Assembly: GCA_029378245.1 (NCBI GenBank)
Contig: JARKIF010000010.1
Span: forward strand, 930,001-994,000
Direction: 5' to 3'
From: Roridomyces roridus
Lineage: Eukaryota; Basidiomycota; Agaricomycetes; Agaricales; Mycenaceae
DNA length: 64,000 nucleotides
Made by a program: the position numbers and the translations under genes. Shown here one piece after another: positions 11,901 to 23,838 of the stretch; within the stretch, counting starts at the first letter, position 1, and each line of letters begins with the position of its first letter. The notes under the pieces were generated by a model, which ran no database searches, had not been told where the DNA came from, and saw nothing but the letters and a program-made list of their open reading frames with translations.

Positions 11901-12714
11901 TTTCGAAGACGCCCGGAATGGCGCACCTCCGATGATTCCGAACAATATTTTCCAGCCATCGAGGTCGGACTCGTCCAACGACGAGTTTTCAATTTTCAGC
12001 GGAAGAAAACACACGCTGACGACCAAGGCGAAAAATACGAGACCGGCTCAGCAAAAGATCTCGTCCGACTCGCCACATCAAGTCTTGGCCGACAACCCTT
12101 CATTTGCCGGCGTCCATCCCAGCCTGGTGGACGAGCTCCATGGATTTGAAGGGCACATCAATGCTCAAATCCAGAAGGAATACTATTTCGGTCAGGAGCA
12201 GCATCGGGATCAGGAATATCGCCCTCAGCAGCAGCAAGGATTTTGGCATCAATCGCTGAGCGAGTATTCATACCGCTACCCATCGCCTCATCAAACGTAC
12301 AACACGTACTCTCTGCCACACGGAATTACCGCTCCGTCCCCCATCTCTCTCCGACAAGTTTACGATGCACCGCGGACGAACCAGCGGCAAGCGTACCCCA
12401 CACCGCCGTACCAGGCGCCAACGGATAGTAGGCTGCCGTGGTCGCACGGCAGTAGCCATATCGGCGGTCACGAAGTTGACTATGCTATGGAGGTTTCGCC
12501 GAGCAACTCGCTGGACCAGCACATGTACCACACTAACTTGCAGCTCGGGCAGCATCATACAGAACATTACACACCTGATGGTGCGCTGCGGGGAATCGCT
12601 GCCGAGGACCCGCGGTTACAAGAGCATTGGCAAGCTTACATGTCAAAAGTGCGTCCCCCTCCTTATGTTTTCTCAAACGCCTACAATATTCGCTGCTAGG
12701 TTGGATCTCCCCGG
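8989..12714 (+). CDS. Zn2Cys6 / fungal-specific transcription factor
   Basis: Nuclear sequence-specific regulator. The N-terminal cluster is built from three spliced exons: CAECRRLKLKCDK, TVPCS and SCKQRGCSAICPNGSL, giving the binuclear zinc ligands. It is followed by TGQGTRFVLADTEKLHTKI and a coiled-coil linker typical of this class. The middle fungal-trans domain has LALLATFEGLCGG, then GLHRDCARWGL, RRALFWELFVTDCW and ATGRLPTFS, the family's hallmark order. A glutamine/tyrosine-rich stretch (about 12170-12420) precedes the C-terminal EHWQAYMSK, joined after intron 12649-12699 to VGSPRML. Eight or more introns are inferred. No stop follows: the frame runs on through 12715 into the next feature, so the 3' boundary is arbitrary and a fused product is possible. 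The target genes cannot be told from sequence. Confidence 0.8.
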
Positions 12715-15261
12715 ATGCTTCAAGATGTTTCTCTTGAGGCGCTTGTCAAGTCGGAAAATGTTTCTCCGGAGCCTTTTGTGAAGTCCGATGTTTCTGCGGA
12801 GCCCTTTGTGAAGTCGGAAGATGTTTCTCCCAGACGCTCTGTGAAGGTGGAAGGTGTTTCTCCGACCAGGCCCTTTGTGAAGCTTGAAGACGTCTCTCCC
12901 GAACCCCTGGAGCAAGCGCACTCAAACCCACAAAGCTTCCCGAAAATGGAAGAAGCGGAGCCGTCTGTCAACGACCATCCAATCTCCACATTCGTGGTAT
13001 TCATGCCCAGCAGCGTGTACGCCACGTCTTCTACCATCCTGAACAATGCTATTTTTAATGTCGAAACATCTAGTGTCAACGACCCCACGGCGATTCGTCC
13101 GAACGATGCATCTTTATTGGAGCGCTGTGTCCCGGACGGCGGTAATTCTTGTGAGATTTACCGATCGGCGGACGCAGAAAATTGGGTAGAGCAGCATTAC
13201 AATGTTCCTCTGCTCGAATCTATCCGATCCGCTGGTTTCGGTGGACCCATTGCGACAATGTTATCTCCAGAAACCCCAGCGCTGGCGATCTTTGGATCGA
13301 TCCTTGACAACCATGTCCTCGACCTGGCTCAATCGCTATGTGAAGCTTCCAGTTTCGCGGTGATGGTCCGCCCCAGTGCAGATGATCCTGTCGCCATGTT
13401 TTTACGACAATCCGAGAGGATGCCTGGGACCCAGGTGCATGGTGACGATGTCTCCGACCACCAGAGTGTCTCCGATTCCGACCAGAGCGAGGGCCACGAC
13501 GAAGACCCACCCAAGGACACTGTCTTCCGTCTCCGAGGTGGTGCTGCTCGAGGGGAAAGGCATCTTCAGCCTGTAGATGATTCAGATTATATTGTGCCTG
13601 CGGGTATCAAAAGACCCGATTATGGGGCCCATCGAGTTGAAGTCAATTTGCGCCTTCACTTGAAGGATGACATCGTGTACGATGTCGACATTTCGCCCAG
13701 AACCACGGTGCGTAATTTTGAGATCACACTGAATCCGTTTATTAACCCCAGAGCAGTTCAAGTTCCAGACTCTTGAGGCCGACATCCCTCAGACACTTTC
13801 GGCTCCTTTCACGGCTCCTTTCACTCGTCCCCAAATTATGGCTGGTGTAGATCTCCGGGTTGATGTACGCCCTGCTGAAGTCCGTCTTGACCGGTCTTAT
13901 AGCAATATTGGTTTCATTGTACAAGAACCAAACTCGATTACTGGCCGAGAATAGTAAGCATATTATCTTCGGCTCACACTTGTGCATTCAATGCTCAAAC
14001 AAAATACAGCCTTCCCTGTGGTTTTGAGAGGCCTACTACCAGAGCTACCCATACCACGCAAAAGTCATCGCAGAGTTCCAGAGCTGTCTCAATTGGGTTT
14101 GCCGATGGGAAACCCACAGTCATCGGCACTGCATCTTTGAGTCGCACGGTCGGAGACACAGAGCAGATGGCGGATGAAACTGTGCGTCCTTTGTTAACTG
14201 ATTGAGCACGGTGATCCCTCATCTCTTACCCTATATCTGATCCAGGCGGCCCCGTTATGTTATGTCAAGGAACAGATCGGAAAGCGATAGAACTCCATGA
14301 CCCAGTCCTATTCATCATATGATCTCGTCTGGCATTCCACAGTCGACAGGGATGGCATACCCCATCCGTTGAAGATTCGGTTCGGAATGGGTATAGAATT
14401 GTCCGGCAAGGAGGTACGTGGTGAATTGAACTCGCATCGGATTCCGACAGACGATGATACTGTAGGAACGATATCTTTCCAGGTTGCCACAAATATCCCA
14501 TGTTCTCAGAAATCAAATAATTTTCTGGGTGAACGATCCTACCCTCAAAGCTAAAGCACGCGGTCTGATTGTGCTTACCACTGTGAGGAACTTGCTCCCC
14601 CTGACCAGAAATTTATTCATCTATTGCCTCCAGACATACTTGCCGGATATCAGGGTCCCCGAGCCAATCCAGATATCGGAAGAAAAGAGTGTTGATCTTG
14701 TGGTTGCTCGACCGCACGGTAAGAAACAATCAAATATTCAAGGTGCATGTCTGACATTCCATAGACCCACACCCCGTCGATTCAAGCTGTCTGCCTCACA
14801 ACGCCGCGAACTCTCTGGCGATCGGCTTCCTTGAACGTAAAGACACAATCAAAGCTGGCATGCGCGAGCTTATGCATGGCATTGTGCTCAAATCCTTCCG
14901 CCAAAAATCCAAGAAACCAGTCTTGATTGACCTGCCTTTACACGAATATGTGGCGCGAGGCTGGGATGAGACGAATAAACAGTGGAGAAACACTGTTTGG
15001 CCGACTTTGGATGAGGAGTTCCGGGATGTTCCCATTTCGGCGGCGGCTTGGAATTTGAGGATACAGGCGGGTAGTTCGAGGGTGGAAGCTGTGACCGAGG
15101 GAGCGGGTGTTCTGACCCGGAGTTCCAGGAATGTGGTTGCGACGATGCCTCCAGCTCTCCTGATGGCGGAGAGTTCGCAAACGGAGCCGATATCAACGGC
15201 GACGTCGAGGTCCGAGGGCTGTGATGTCCAGGAGAGTGATGGGGCCATGGAGGTTGATTGA
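12715..15261 (+). pseudogene. Uncharacterised basidiomycete protein family with LRGGA motif, probably decayed
   Basis: The product belongs to a basidiomycete family of unknown function that I recognise only by its pattern: an acidic N-terminal part, VFRLRGGA (near 13524), then RVEVNLRLHLKDD and VDISPRTT, a beta-rich middle (SNIGFIV, VSIGFADGKPTVIGTAS, SYSSYDLVW), HPLKIRFGMGIEL, and near the end SHVLRNQIIFWVNDPTLKAKARGLIVLTT and TYLPDI. Exons supported are 12700-13707, 13757-13953, 14010-14181, 14246-about 14413, then pieces to 15261. Two lesions are visible: an in-frame TAG at 14288-14290 just before the SYSSYD block, where I would expect tryptophan, and a one-base frame mismatch at the junction near 14482 (LPQISHV lies one base out). 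The N-terminal frame is continuous with the upstream transcription factor. An independent ATG exists at 12715. Confidence 0.55.
12724..12906 (+). repeat. In-frame tandem repeat of about 33 bp encoding VKxE motifs
   Basis: Five to six units with period near 11 residues, of the form VSPEPFVKSED. Each of the first five carries a hydrophobic-Lys-x-acidic core: VKSE, VKSD, VKSE, VKVE, VKLE. The DNA units are similar but not identical, so the array is not a very recent expansion. Confidence 0.85.
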
Positions 15262-15674
15262 GTACATAGGCTGTCGGCAATATATTACGAGGATTTATGA
15301 GCATAGCAGTCTCAGACAGGCAGGAAGATTATCTGATTGCAGCAGCGAACTGTAAGGACTCAAATTCGTTGCCCCGACATTTGTTTCGTCAAACGTTTCT
15401 TGCAGCCATTGGCACGATCGCTTGAGAAGAAGTGACTTGCGAGTCCACTCGTCGAATGTGATCCATGGTGTATTAATACTATTGTCCATTCGTGCAAATG
15501 ATCCAAAGGTAGCCTACTACTACTGGGATGCGTCCGTGAAATATCCAGCACCGGGGGGAAAGATATGTACGGTGCGGAGGAGTCTATGAGGTAGTCGTGA
15601 AAATATGTAATCAGTCCGTTATAAACTTTGACAAATAGAACAATTGAAATGAAGGGACGTGCGGAAGATAACAG
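15262..15674. other. Intergenic region between convergent genes
   Basis: Contains no recognisable gene; presumably the 3' untranslated regions of the two converging genes. Confidence 0.5.
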
Positions 15675-18600
15675 CTAGATAAGAAGAATTAGGTGAGCTT
15701 TCGAAAGGATAATGGGAAACGTACGCAGAGCTATTAACGCGACGATGAGGGCCACGGCGAGGATGTATATTGTACCGTATTTGACAATCTGACGGCCAAA
15801 GTTAGAGTTCGGTCAAGGAAAGTTTCAAGAAATCTACTGACAATCCAACGCCGTTGTCTCCTTTGCTTGATCGAGTACAAAGGAGCACGGATTTGTTTTG
15901 AGGGTCGTAGCCAGACTGTATAAAAGAAAATGAGACACGCGAGCGTAAGGAAAGCTGTGATACGCACAGAGGAGGGTGGCGTGGAAGCGATCAAAGTATG
16001 GTATCAGGACAGGCGGCGTCAGCATGAGTAGGAGGATGTGCCCGATAAGAAGATCGGAGCTCCACAAAGACAGCTCAATGATCTTGACAACAAACTCCCG
16101 AGCGGGCTGCGACATGACATGCGAGCCCAAGCCCCGGCCATACCAACGACCCGTCCACCATGCACGATTCGTCTCATCGTGCTTGAACTCTCGCGACAGG
16201 AAGACCGAGATCAGGATCTTGTGGACCGCGCGTTGGATAGAGATGATGGTGATGAGACCCAAGACTGCATGGGACACATTCCAGAGCTCAAGGAACCACT
16301 AAAGGCGAACGTTAGCACTTGAAAGACGGGGTGGACGATCAACGTACGAAGAACTCGAAAAAGCCGATCATGCCAAGGAGGCCGAGAATGTGAACGATGG
16401 ACGCGATCACCGAGCCGAAGAGTGGTGCCTCGATCATGGGGCCAATGAATATGGACACCATGAAGAATAACATCAGGACGACGGCGTTCAAGGCAATGGG
16501 GCCCAGGGAGATGACAGCAATGCGGATGAGAGGGCTGGGCGGAAGCTTGCCATCAATCGGGAATGACTTGACAAACATGTATGCAATGACGAAAAGGACG
16601 GCCAAGCACACGGGGAAGATGACTTCGGAGAACAGAACAGCGCGCCAGTCCGCACGTGGAACGTCTCCGGACAGCTTCTCCGAGGGGTGCCCCAGCTTTT
16701 TCTTCTTGTATCCGGTGATCATCGTTCGTGAAAGTCGGCAGTAGCCTATCCACGAATTGTTGTGCGAACGCGAGTTTCCGCGGGACATCCACCGGAGGAA
16801 CTCTCGGTAGTCGACGACCCAGTCCGAGAACACGAACTGATGCGGGTTAAAGATGAAGGGGGCGATGCACAGCGAGAAGATGGAGATCCAGAAGTAGATG
16901 AGGTAGGGTGTCCACATCGCCAACGTCACATACAAGAGCATGATCAGTGTGCGCATCCCGAGGTAGATACTGGGGCCCGCGAATCGCGAGAACAGCGTGC
17001 TGAATGGAATGCGAGTGGTGGCAAAGCCACGACCAGTCGCGATGTACCGCGCCCCGCCAAAGGTCAAGTTACTCAGGATCGAGTGCGTGTAGATCTGCGT
17101 GGAGAAGACCTCGAACAACGGGGACATCGAGCCAAACTGCTTGACGAATCGGAACATGGCTTTCCAAGCACCTCGCTCCACAAGGTCTGTAGCGATTGTC
17201 AGCGTTGAACGGAGATGGAGTGTTTCGACATACCTTGCATGAAGAGCGGAAGGAACGAGATGAGGAACACCAAGAAGATGCTAAGGATGCAATGCTGAAT
17301 CCAAGTGAACACATTGACGAGGTTGTAGCATCCCGGTTGGCCCGAGATAAACTGGCCGGACTTGGTGTATTGGCAGACTTTGATCGACGAATGGAGGGTA
17401 CCCAGGAAGACCACTGGCGACACTCTCAGCAATCAAGCCCACAATTCAAAGGAAAGAACGTACTGGTGATGATAAAGATTTGCACCGAAAGGATGACCAA
17501 CATATTGTTGATGTGGAATCCCGGATGGACGTAGTAGAACGTCAGGAATCGGTCAATGGGCAGTTGCGTGCCCAAGTAGTAGTACTCCCGACTGAGCATC
17601 TGCTCACCCATTCCCGTCCCAATCTTGGTCTGGAAGTTGAGAATCGTCCCAAAGCCAAGATCACGACCCTTGCCGCATTGGTAATATTCCGTGTGTTTGA
17701 TCCGTCCTCCACGGCCGAACGCATTCATGCCGGCGTAAATGTCCTCGTTGAGATGCAAGCCCTTCTGCGCCTTGGAAACACCACCACGCGTTGTCATGTA
17801 CAACGCATTGAGGAAATCCGGGTGTCCATAGTGCAGTTTCCCACCAATCCAAGCCATCAGCCGTGCCGAAAGCGTCCCGAAGGTCTGCTCCTTCCCAGCG
17901 GCAAGATCGCCGAGAATACCAATGTTCTCCGAGAAGATGTACTCGCGTGCACCGACGATCGCAACGGGTGAGGCGTCCAGGTCCTTGGCTTCCCACCGCG
18001 AGTATGGACTCGTCTCGGTTGTCTGCAACTCCTCAAACTCGCCCAGAACGTTCCGGATCTTGATACATTCTTCGAGGTAGTTGTCCTGGTTGGCGTCAAT
18101 GAGCTGCAAGTACTCTCCGCGGTAGAAGATGATGGCGTGGTTCTGATTGTCCGACTTGCCGTCGCCGAGGATAGGATTGCCGGGCAGCTCGATACGGAAC
18201 TTGGGGCGCCGGCGACCAGTCTCAGGATGGAATTCACTGTGACCGTCGATGAGCGCGGAGAATATCCGCGGCTCACCACCCTCCCGTCTGGGCGGCTCCT
18301 CCTCGAGGTAAGCAATCTGAAGATCCGGGTACGCCCGCAACAAGAATTCGGCATTCTCCTGCTCCTCCTTGTTGAACTTGCTATACCGTTGCATGGACAC
18401 GAGGAACTTGAACTTGCGCCTGGCCATGCGCTCAAGCTCCCGCTCAAGCTTGTCCGCATTCGCGCCATAGTGCTGCACCACCTCGGGGTTTTCGACACGG
18501 TACAGTAGTTTGATGGCCTTGGAGTAGTTCATCATCCCTGAAACCGTGCGGTACAGCGTCTGCGCGCGCAAAGAGGACCAAATCCGCGTTCTCAGAGTGA

Positions 18601-21517
18601 ACTCGGGCGCGGCGCTCTTGAAACCGATAAAGTAGAACGGCAAGTCATCGGCCTTGGACGCCGCCTTTTCGTCTGCGCCAAACGGATTGGTCCCGTTAAA
18701 CATCGCCGACTCTTCCGCGAGGATCTTGGTATCCTTGACAAAGTTGTCCCACTCGATCGGGTGCAGTTGCTTGAGGTACTCGAGTAGCGTCACACGCGTG
18801 TTCTTGTCCTCTTCACGGATAATCTCGCGGAGAGACAGCAGGATCTATCCAAAGGATATCAGCGACTCGTTATGAAGTATCATGGAATCTCAAACCTTCT
18901 CGCTGTAGTGCGGGGTCAAAACCGTGAATGTCGGCATCGCGTCGACGGGGATAGCAGCCGGCATGGTCGTAGTGAGGGACTGGGCAAAGAACGAGATCCG
19001 GCGCTCCGCCTCGCTCCCGCGCGGGAAGAACTCGCCACCGATTTGCTCAGTCTCCGCAGTGAAGAAAGGCGGAGCACGCAAGGTCCGACGTCCGTTCGCT
19101 CCATCCACCTGATGGTACAGCAGTTTCTGCACGTGATCAATGGACAGCAAGTGCTCGCGATACATTGAAATAATGATCGCGTTCCAGATCTGCGATACGA
19201 GGACCTACAGCGCGCAAATTAGTGCCAGCGAGAGGAAGAGAACGAAATGCGCACCTTGGGTTTGTACTTGGTCTCCATATCCGACGTTGAGAGCAGCTTG
19301 GCGTATATCCGCTTCGGCAAACGTTGGTAGATATCCACCCATGGCGTCCAAATCGACAGGCCGAGGAAGAACGACCGTCCGATACTGAAGACGGTGTTCC
19401 AGATGACATACCACAAGAAGGTATCCAAGAAGAATAACACCAAGTCCATCACATACATGATCGCAAGCGTGAACGCGACCTGGTTCCGACAGAGGTTGTT
19501 CCCAAAGTACTTGTCGTTGCAGCCCTGGATCTTCATCCCGACCATGACCTCGATGGGCCGCGAGAATGACAGAGTGAGGTAAAAGTACGACTCGGTGAAC
19601 TTGCAGCCAAAGACGAGCAGCCAAAGGAGGATACTGGCAAAGCGTCTCGTGCCTGTGAGGACGGGGTAGGAGGCCGTGAACGTCTGGCTCGCCAGGTACT
19701 TGCGGCTCTTCCCTGCCACACGATCGCCGAACATACGGCCGGACGGTACAATGGCAAAGAGAAGTGTCGCGGCCACAGAGATGAAGAATTGGACCATCCC
19801 AATGATCTTGGTGACAGTGCCCGCGTTTCCATTGCTCGCAACGATGGCAACGTAGAACGTTGGCCCGCATGTAAGAGCGAGAATGACCGCAAGGAAGAGT
19901 AACCGGCGTGTGAGATGGGAGGTGTTATTCCATGTCGTTGGGATGTAAGAGAATTCGACGAGGGTGGCGAATATCATGATGAGGGTCGCGACGGCGCCGC
20001 CAAGAGCGACGGCACTCCATTGCAGCGCCGGGATATTCTTCTTGTTGATAGCGTAGACGGGCGCCGAGTTGTATGCCGTGTAGAAGAAATATACGGCAAT
20101 GTGAATGACCCAGACACGGTTAAAGTTGACGAGGAGGTGTCCGAACGATCGCCTCTCGTAGTATGTCTTGAAAAACGCGCGATTCCAGTCGATCTTGTCG
20201 AAACGCATGAAACGTTTCGCAGGAGCCAAATCTACAAGTCGTGTCTGCGGAGCAATTAGTGAAGCCCTGAAACGAAGACTAATTCGCACCTTGTCATCCA
20301 AAACAATGCGTGCAATGCCTTCCGGATACCAGAACAACTGGTTGACGTCGTCGTACCCAATAATGTCCTCATGATCGCGTTCACGACGGACAAACTTGCC
20401 ATCGGCCACCTCGTACCCCTGGTCACGTATGAAGCGATACAGTGGTCGGACCACACTCCGCAGATACATGCCCTCCGGGACTGGTTCCACGCGGTTCTGG
20501 CATTCGGGCGAACGGTAGTAATCGTCCGCACACTTGAAGATGAAACACATGGCCTCGGGGCAAAAGCGTACTTGCGCGCCCTCGCCCCAGCAAAGGAGAT
20601 AGAGCGCAATCTGGCGGAGACGGTCGTACTGCGACATGGTGTGCATCGCTTGACGCCAGCGCTCCAGGGCGGTGTTGAGGGCCTTGCCCCGAGCTGGGGC
20701 CTTCTTGCCCTTCTGCGACTTGAGCCGGTTGAGCCCAGGATTTTGCGTCTGGCCGACGGCGTCGTCGAGGTCGAGCTGAGCGGCAAAATACCACTTGCGA
20801 TAGTTGGCGTGTGGGCCACCGATGTAGTCCGCGTGCAGGGTTAGTAGAGCTTGGTTTGGGGACATGCGAGAAGCACGCGAGTCGAGTTGTTGCATGACGA
20901 AGTCAAACTGCAAGGCGTGAGTACTGGTTGGCCGACGCCCTCTAACGGCATGCAAGAAGGTGGAGCCCACTCACCATATTCCGCATGGAATCCCGTTGAA
21001 ACCCAAACTTTTGCGTGAGGTCAAGGAAAATATCCTCAATCTCCTCCTTCGACAGTGGAATATGGCGTTCGGTCGACCACGCAGGGTACGCCTCGGGCAG
21101 ACCACCACCGCTGTGGTAGTCGCTGAATGTCGGTGTCAAGGTATGTCCTGTCCTCTGGGCATTGAGAGACTCTGCTGAGGTCGCATAACGCTGGGCGTAG
21201 TCTCCATCCGAGTCGGTGTCGTGCGGCGCTGAAACGCCGTCAATTCGTGCCCACGAAAAAAAGAGGAGGGAGGGACGGGTCGTACCATACGGGTCGTATG
21301 AGCTGTTGTGGTCGTAGAAGCCAGGTTCGGTGGGGTTTTCAGAGACATAGGTATCACGGCGGGTTGCAGTCGGGTATTCGAGGTCGTCTGTGTCGTAATA
21401 GCGCCGGCCAGCACCATTGAGGGTGCTGAAGGGGTCATGGGGGTGGGCGTCGATGGACGGGGGACTCGAGTCTGAGCCGTCGTTGCTGCTCCCCCGCAGC
21501 GGCGTAGGCGACGACAT
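15675..21517 (-). CDS. FKS1: 1,3-beta-glucan synthase catalytic subunit (GT48)
   Basis: Polymerises UDP-glucose into 1,3-beta-glucan of the cell wall and sits in the plasma membrane with Rho1 as regulator. The start [11 protein letters not shown] opens an acidic cytosolic region, then [27 protein letters not shown], the family's N-terminal FKS1 domain. A first membrane block follows ([14 protein letters not shown] to [14 protein letters not shown], the hot-spot-1 position). The catalytic glucan-synthase domain includes [55 protein letters not shown] and GRDLGFG. The second membrane block covers about 15700-17430 with [16 protein letters not shown]. At least eight introns of about 50 bp are spliced by GT-AG; one near 21230-21288 joins YDPYG to APHDTDSD. 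No frame break was found. The last codons, read as HLILLI then TAG, are the least certain part. Confidence 0.95.
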
Positions 21518-21959
21518 TGGAGAAAGAAGAAGGAGAAACGAAGGAAAGAAATGCTTATGACGCGCGTGGCAACCTGACTTGATCCACGAAACAAGTCACT
21601 TGTGCTGCCTCTTCGGCGCTCATGTACTACGTCCTGGCCAGTATAAGCCCTCTTCTCGCCGACCCGACCAACGACGGACACCCTGCTCAGCGTCGAACCC
21701 GACGACCTAAATTCCCATGAGCTCCCCCGGCCAATCATCACCGCCGTGCACACCGCTTTCATCGGCTTGGTCAAGCCGGCGCGTCATAGATATCTGCGCA
21801 GCAGGAACATCGCAAATGACATGTTTGAATGGTACAGAGAGAATAGAATGTGCATGTCTGCCCGACTACAGTGGTGTTGCGCCCCAATTCTCCTTCTCGC
21901 ACTCTTCGTAAATGAAATCAGGCGTACCCTGCCCAGGATTCAGCACGAATTCGAGATTA
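21518..21959. other. FKS1 promoter region
   Basis: About 440 bp between the FKS1 start and the 3' end of the next minus-strand gene. Short frames here look like chance. A TATA-like element was not obvious. Confidence 0.4.
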
Positions 21960-23132
21960 TCATGAACCACTCACGGCTGGCCATCTACCCATCGGCGGCG
22001 GAAGCCTCGCCCACTTGTGCAACACATTCAGCTGCTGCTGAGACGCAACCTCCGAGACACCCTGACTGAGCAATTGCCGCGCAACCGTCATTGGTAGATT
22101 CCGTGGGAGAAGCGGAGGCGGGGTACCCTTGCAGCATGGAGTGCCGGGTGTCGTCTCATCCGTAGGTGTGGTCTGGAGTTGCGCAGGAAGAGAGTCGTTG
22201 AGAAATGGTGGGGTTTCGGGTATAGGGAGGGGTTCGGGAAGCAGAACCTTGTCTTGATCGCTTTCGTAGGTAGCGTGGAGGACGGGTCGAGACGGACGTG
22301 CGTGCTGTGTGTCATCTTCGGCGATAGCGTGCAGAGGTTCTCTAGGTAACTCCTTTCCGACCGTCTCTCTGCTGGTGGCAGCCCGGGACTGCAGGTCTTC
22401 TCCCTCGTTGTCGGCGGAGAGTTGGGAGGCTTGTTGTTGGAGCCACGCCTTTCGGAAAGTCTCGCACTCGTCGGTGGGTGGCAGCGGCAAATCTTGTTCA
22501 TGTTCGGGGACGGGCTCCGAAGGCAGCGTCTTCTCGACCTCGCTGTCGTCAACGACAGTCTGGGGAGCCTGTGGTAAATCTTGGTCTTCGACCATGAGGT
22601 GCAAGGGTTCTTGGAGCAGCGCCTTCTCTTCGACCTCTCCGTCGTCAACGATGAAGACCTGTGATGAGTCCGCCTCCTCCTCCTCATGCTCTGCGGCTCC
22701 ATCATATTCGTCGAGCAACTCCAGTTCAGGGTGTATGTCGAGCGGCGCAGGTAGCTGACCACGTGCGGAATCGACAAGGTCGCTGTCCTCTCCGGGGTGT
22801 GAAAACAAGAACCAAATGTACGCAGCCAGAAACATGAGAGCAAAGAGCCATGGCCACCAGGGCGAGTCTGTTTAGAGATGTCAGAAATAAGTATGTACGC
22901 GAAATCGAAATCGGAGTCAGGACCACGTACGTGCATTCCCCGACGCGATTTCACCCTTCGAGGCGGCGACAGAACTAGTAGGATTGTACACGGCGTGGTA
23001 GATAGTATTGTGGAATATGGCATCAAGCTTGAGCCAGGGCGCGTTGAGAGCATTGATCTTGACTTGGGTGTCTTGGGGATGTACAGGATCTGTTGTGATG
23101 GCGAGGGCGTGTCCAGCTAAGGTAGCCGACAT
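21960..23132 (-). CDS. Hypothetical single-pass membrane protein, acidic
   Basis: Function unknown. Two exons: MSATLAGHALAITTD to SGNA (23132 to about 22930) and, after an intron ending near 22867, SPWWPWLFALMFLAAYIWFL, one clear transmembrane helix. The remaining 270 residues are rich in Glu, Asp, Pro and Leu, with loosely repeated blocks of the kind LLPEPLPIPE, LLQEPLHLM and ELPREPLHAI, suggesting a disordered region with decayed repeats. The final stretch has VARQLLSQGVSE and LHKWARLPPPMGRWP. The first five codons (23118-23132) lie inside the terminal inverted repeat of the MITE-like element, and no other in-frame Met precedes the membrane helix, so either the element supplies the start or the true start is elsewhere. 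A 321-codon frame overlapping on the same strand (22088-23053) is a shadow. Confidence 0.55.
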
Positions 23133-23584
23133 GCACGCACGGTAAACCTGTCAAGTGGCTGTGAGAGTAGTTCTAAATAAGGAAGGTTTCGATTTCCTCT
23201 CGACTTTTGGGCGAGTTCAGGTGTAGAATACTTGTATTTGCTACTTGGCTCACTAAGAAAGCTTAGAACTACATCCAGGAACATTGTCGTGTGCCAGACG
23301 AACGGGAATAAGCACATCGGAGAACTTTCCCGTGTCACGTGTGTCAAACGTGGGGCATCATGTGCCCGAAAATCAGCAGGCATGAGGCCCAAATGCGGGG
23401 ACATGGTGGGATCTGTTGGGTACAAAAGTAGTTTACAACTCATAATGCATTCAAAACATTCATTCCTGGCCCCAGAACAGTGCAGAAACACTGCAGAGAC
23501 AAGGCAAAATCGAAACCTTCCTTATTTAGAACTACTCTCACAGCCACTTGACAGGTTTACCGTGCGTGCATGTCGGCTACCTTA
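23118..23584. mobile_element. MITE-like element with 78-bp terminal inverted repeats
   Basis: 23118-23195 and 23507-23584 are perfect 78-base inverted copies, separated by about 311 bases. The ends read TAAGGTAGCC and GGCTACCTTA, consistent with a duplicated TA at each end, as in Tc1/mariner-derived MITEs. No transposase is encoded. Perfect identity of the arms points to a recent insertion. Confidence 0.88.
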
Positions 23585-23838
23585 TGTATTTCAAGAAGGT
23601 CTCCATGGGAGCAAGGGAGTGGTAAACCTCGACTCGGATCAAACGGCCTCAGGCTTCAGCTCATCAAACGACTGTCTTTGATTCAAGCGGGCACCCTTGG
23701 GAAGGAAGGAAGGACGTAAGAAAAGCATTTCGCGATGCTCAGTTGTGCTTCTTAAATATAATATTGACCGAAACTCTAGACCGTACAGCGATATATACAC
23801 GATTCCACTGTAATTGAATGATGCAGGATATAAAGCCT

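Noticed and set aside
17480..18508. Plus-strand frames of 120-160 codons across FKS1
   Set aside because: They lie antisense to conserved FKS1 exons and have no motif.
22088..23053. A 321-codon frame on the minus strand overlapping the acidic membrane protein
   Set aside because: Ser/Arg/Pro-rich without pattern, while the other frame has a clean membrane helix and a spliced start.
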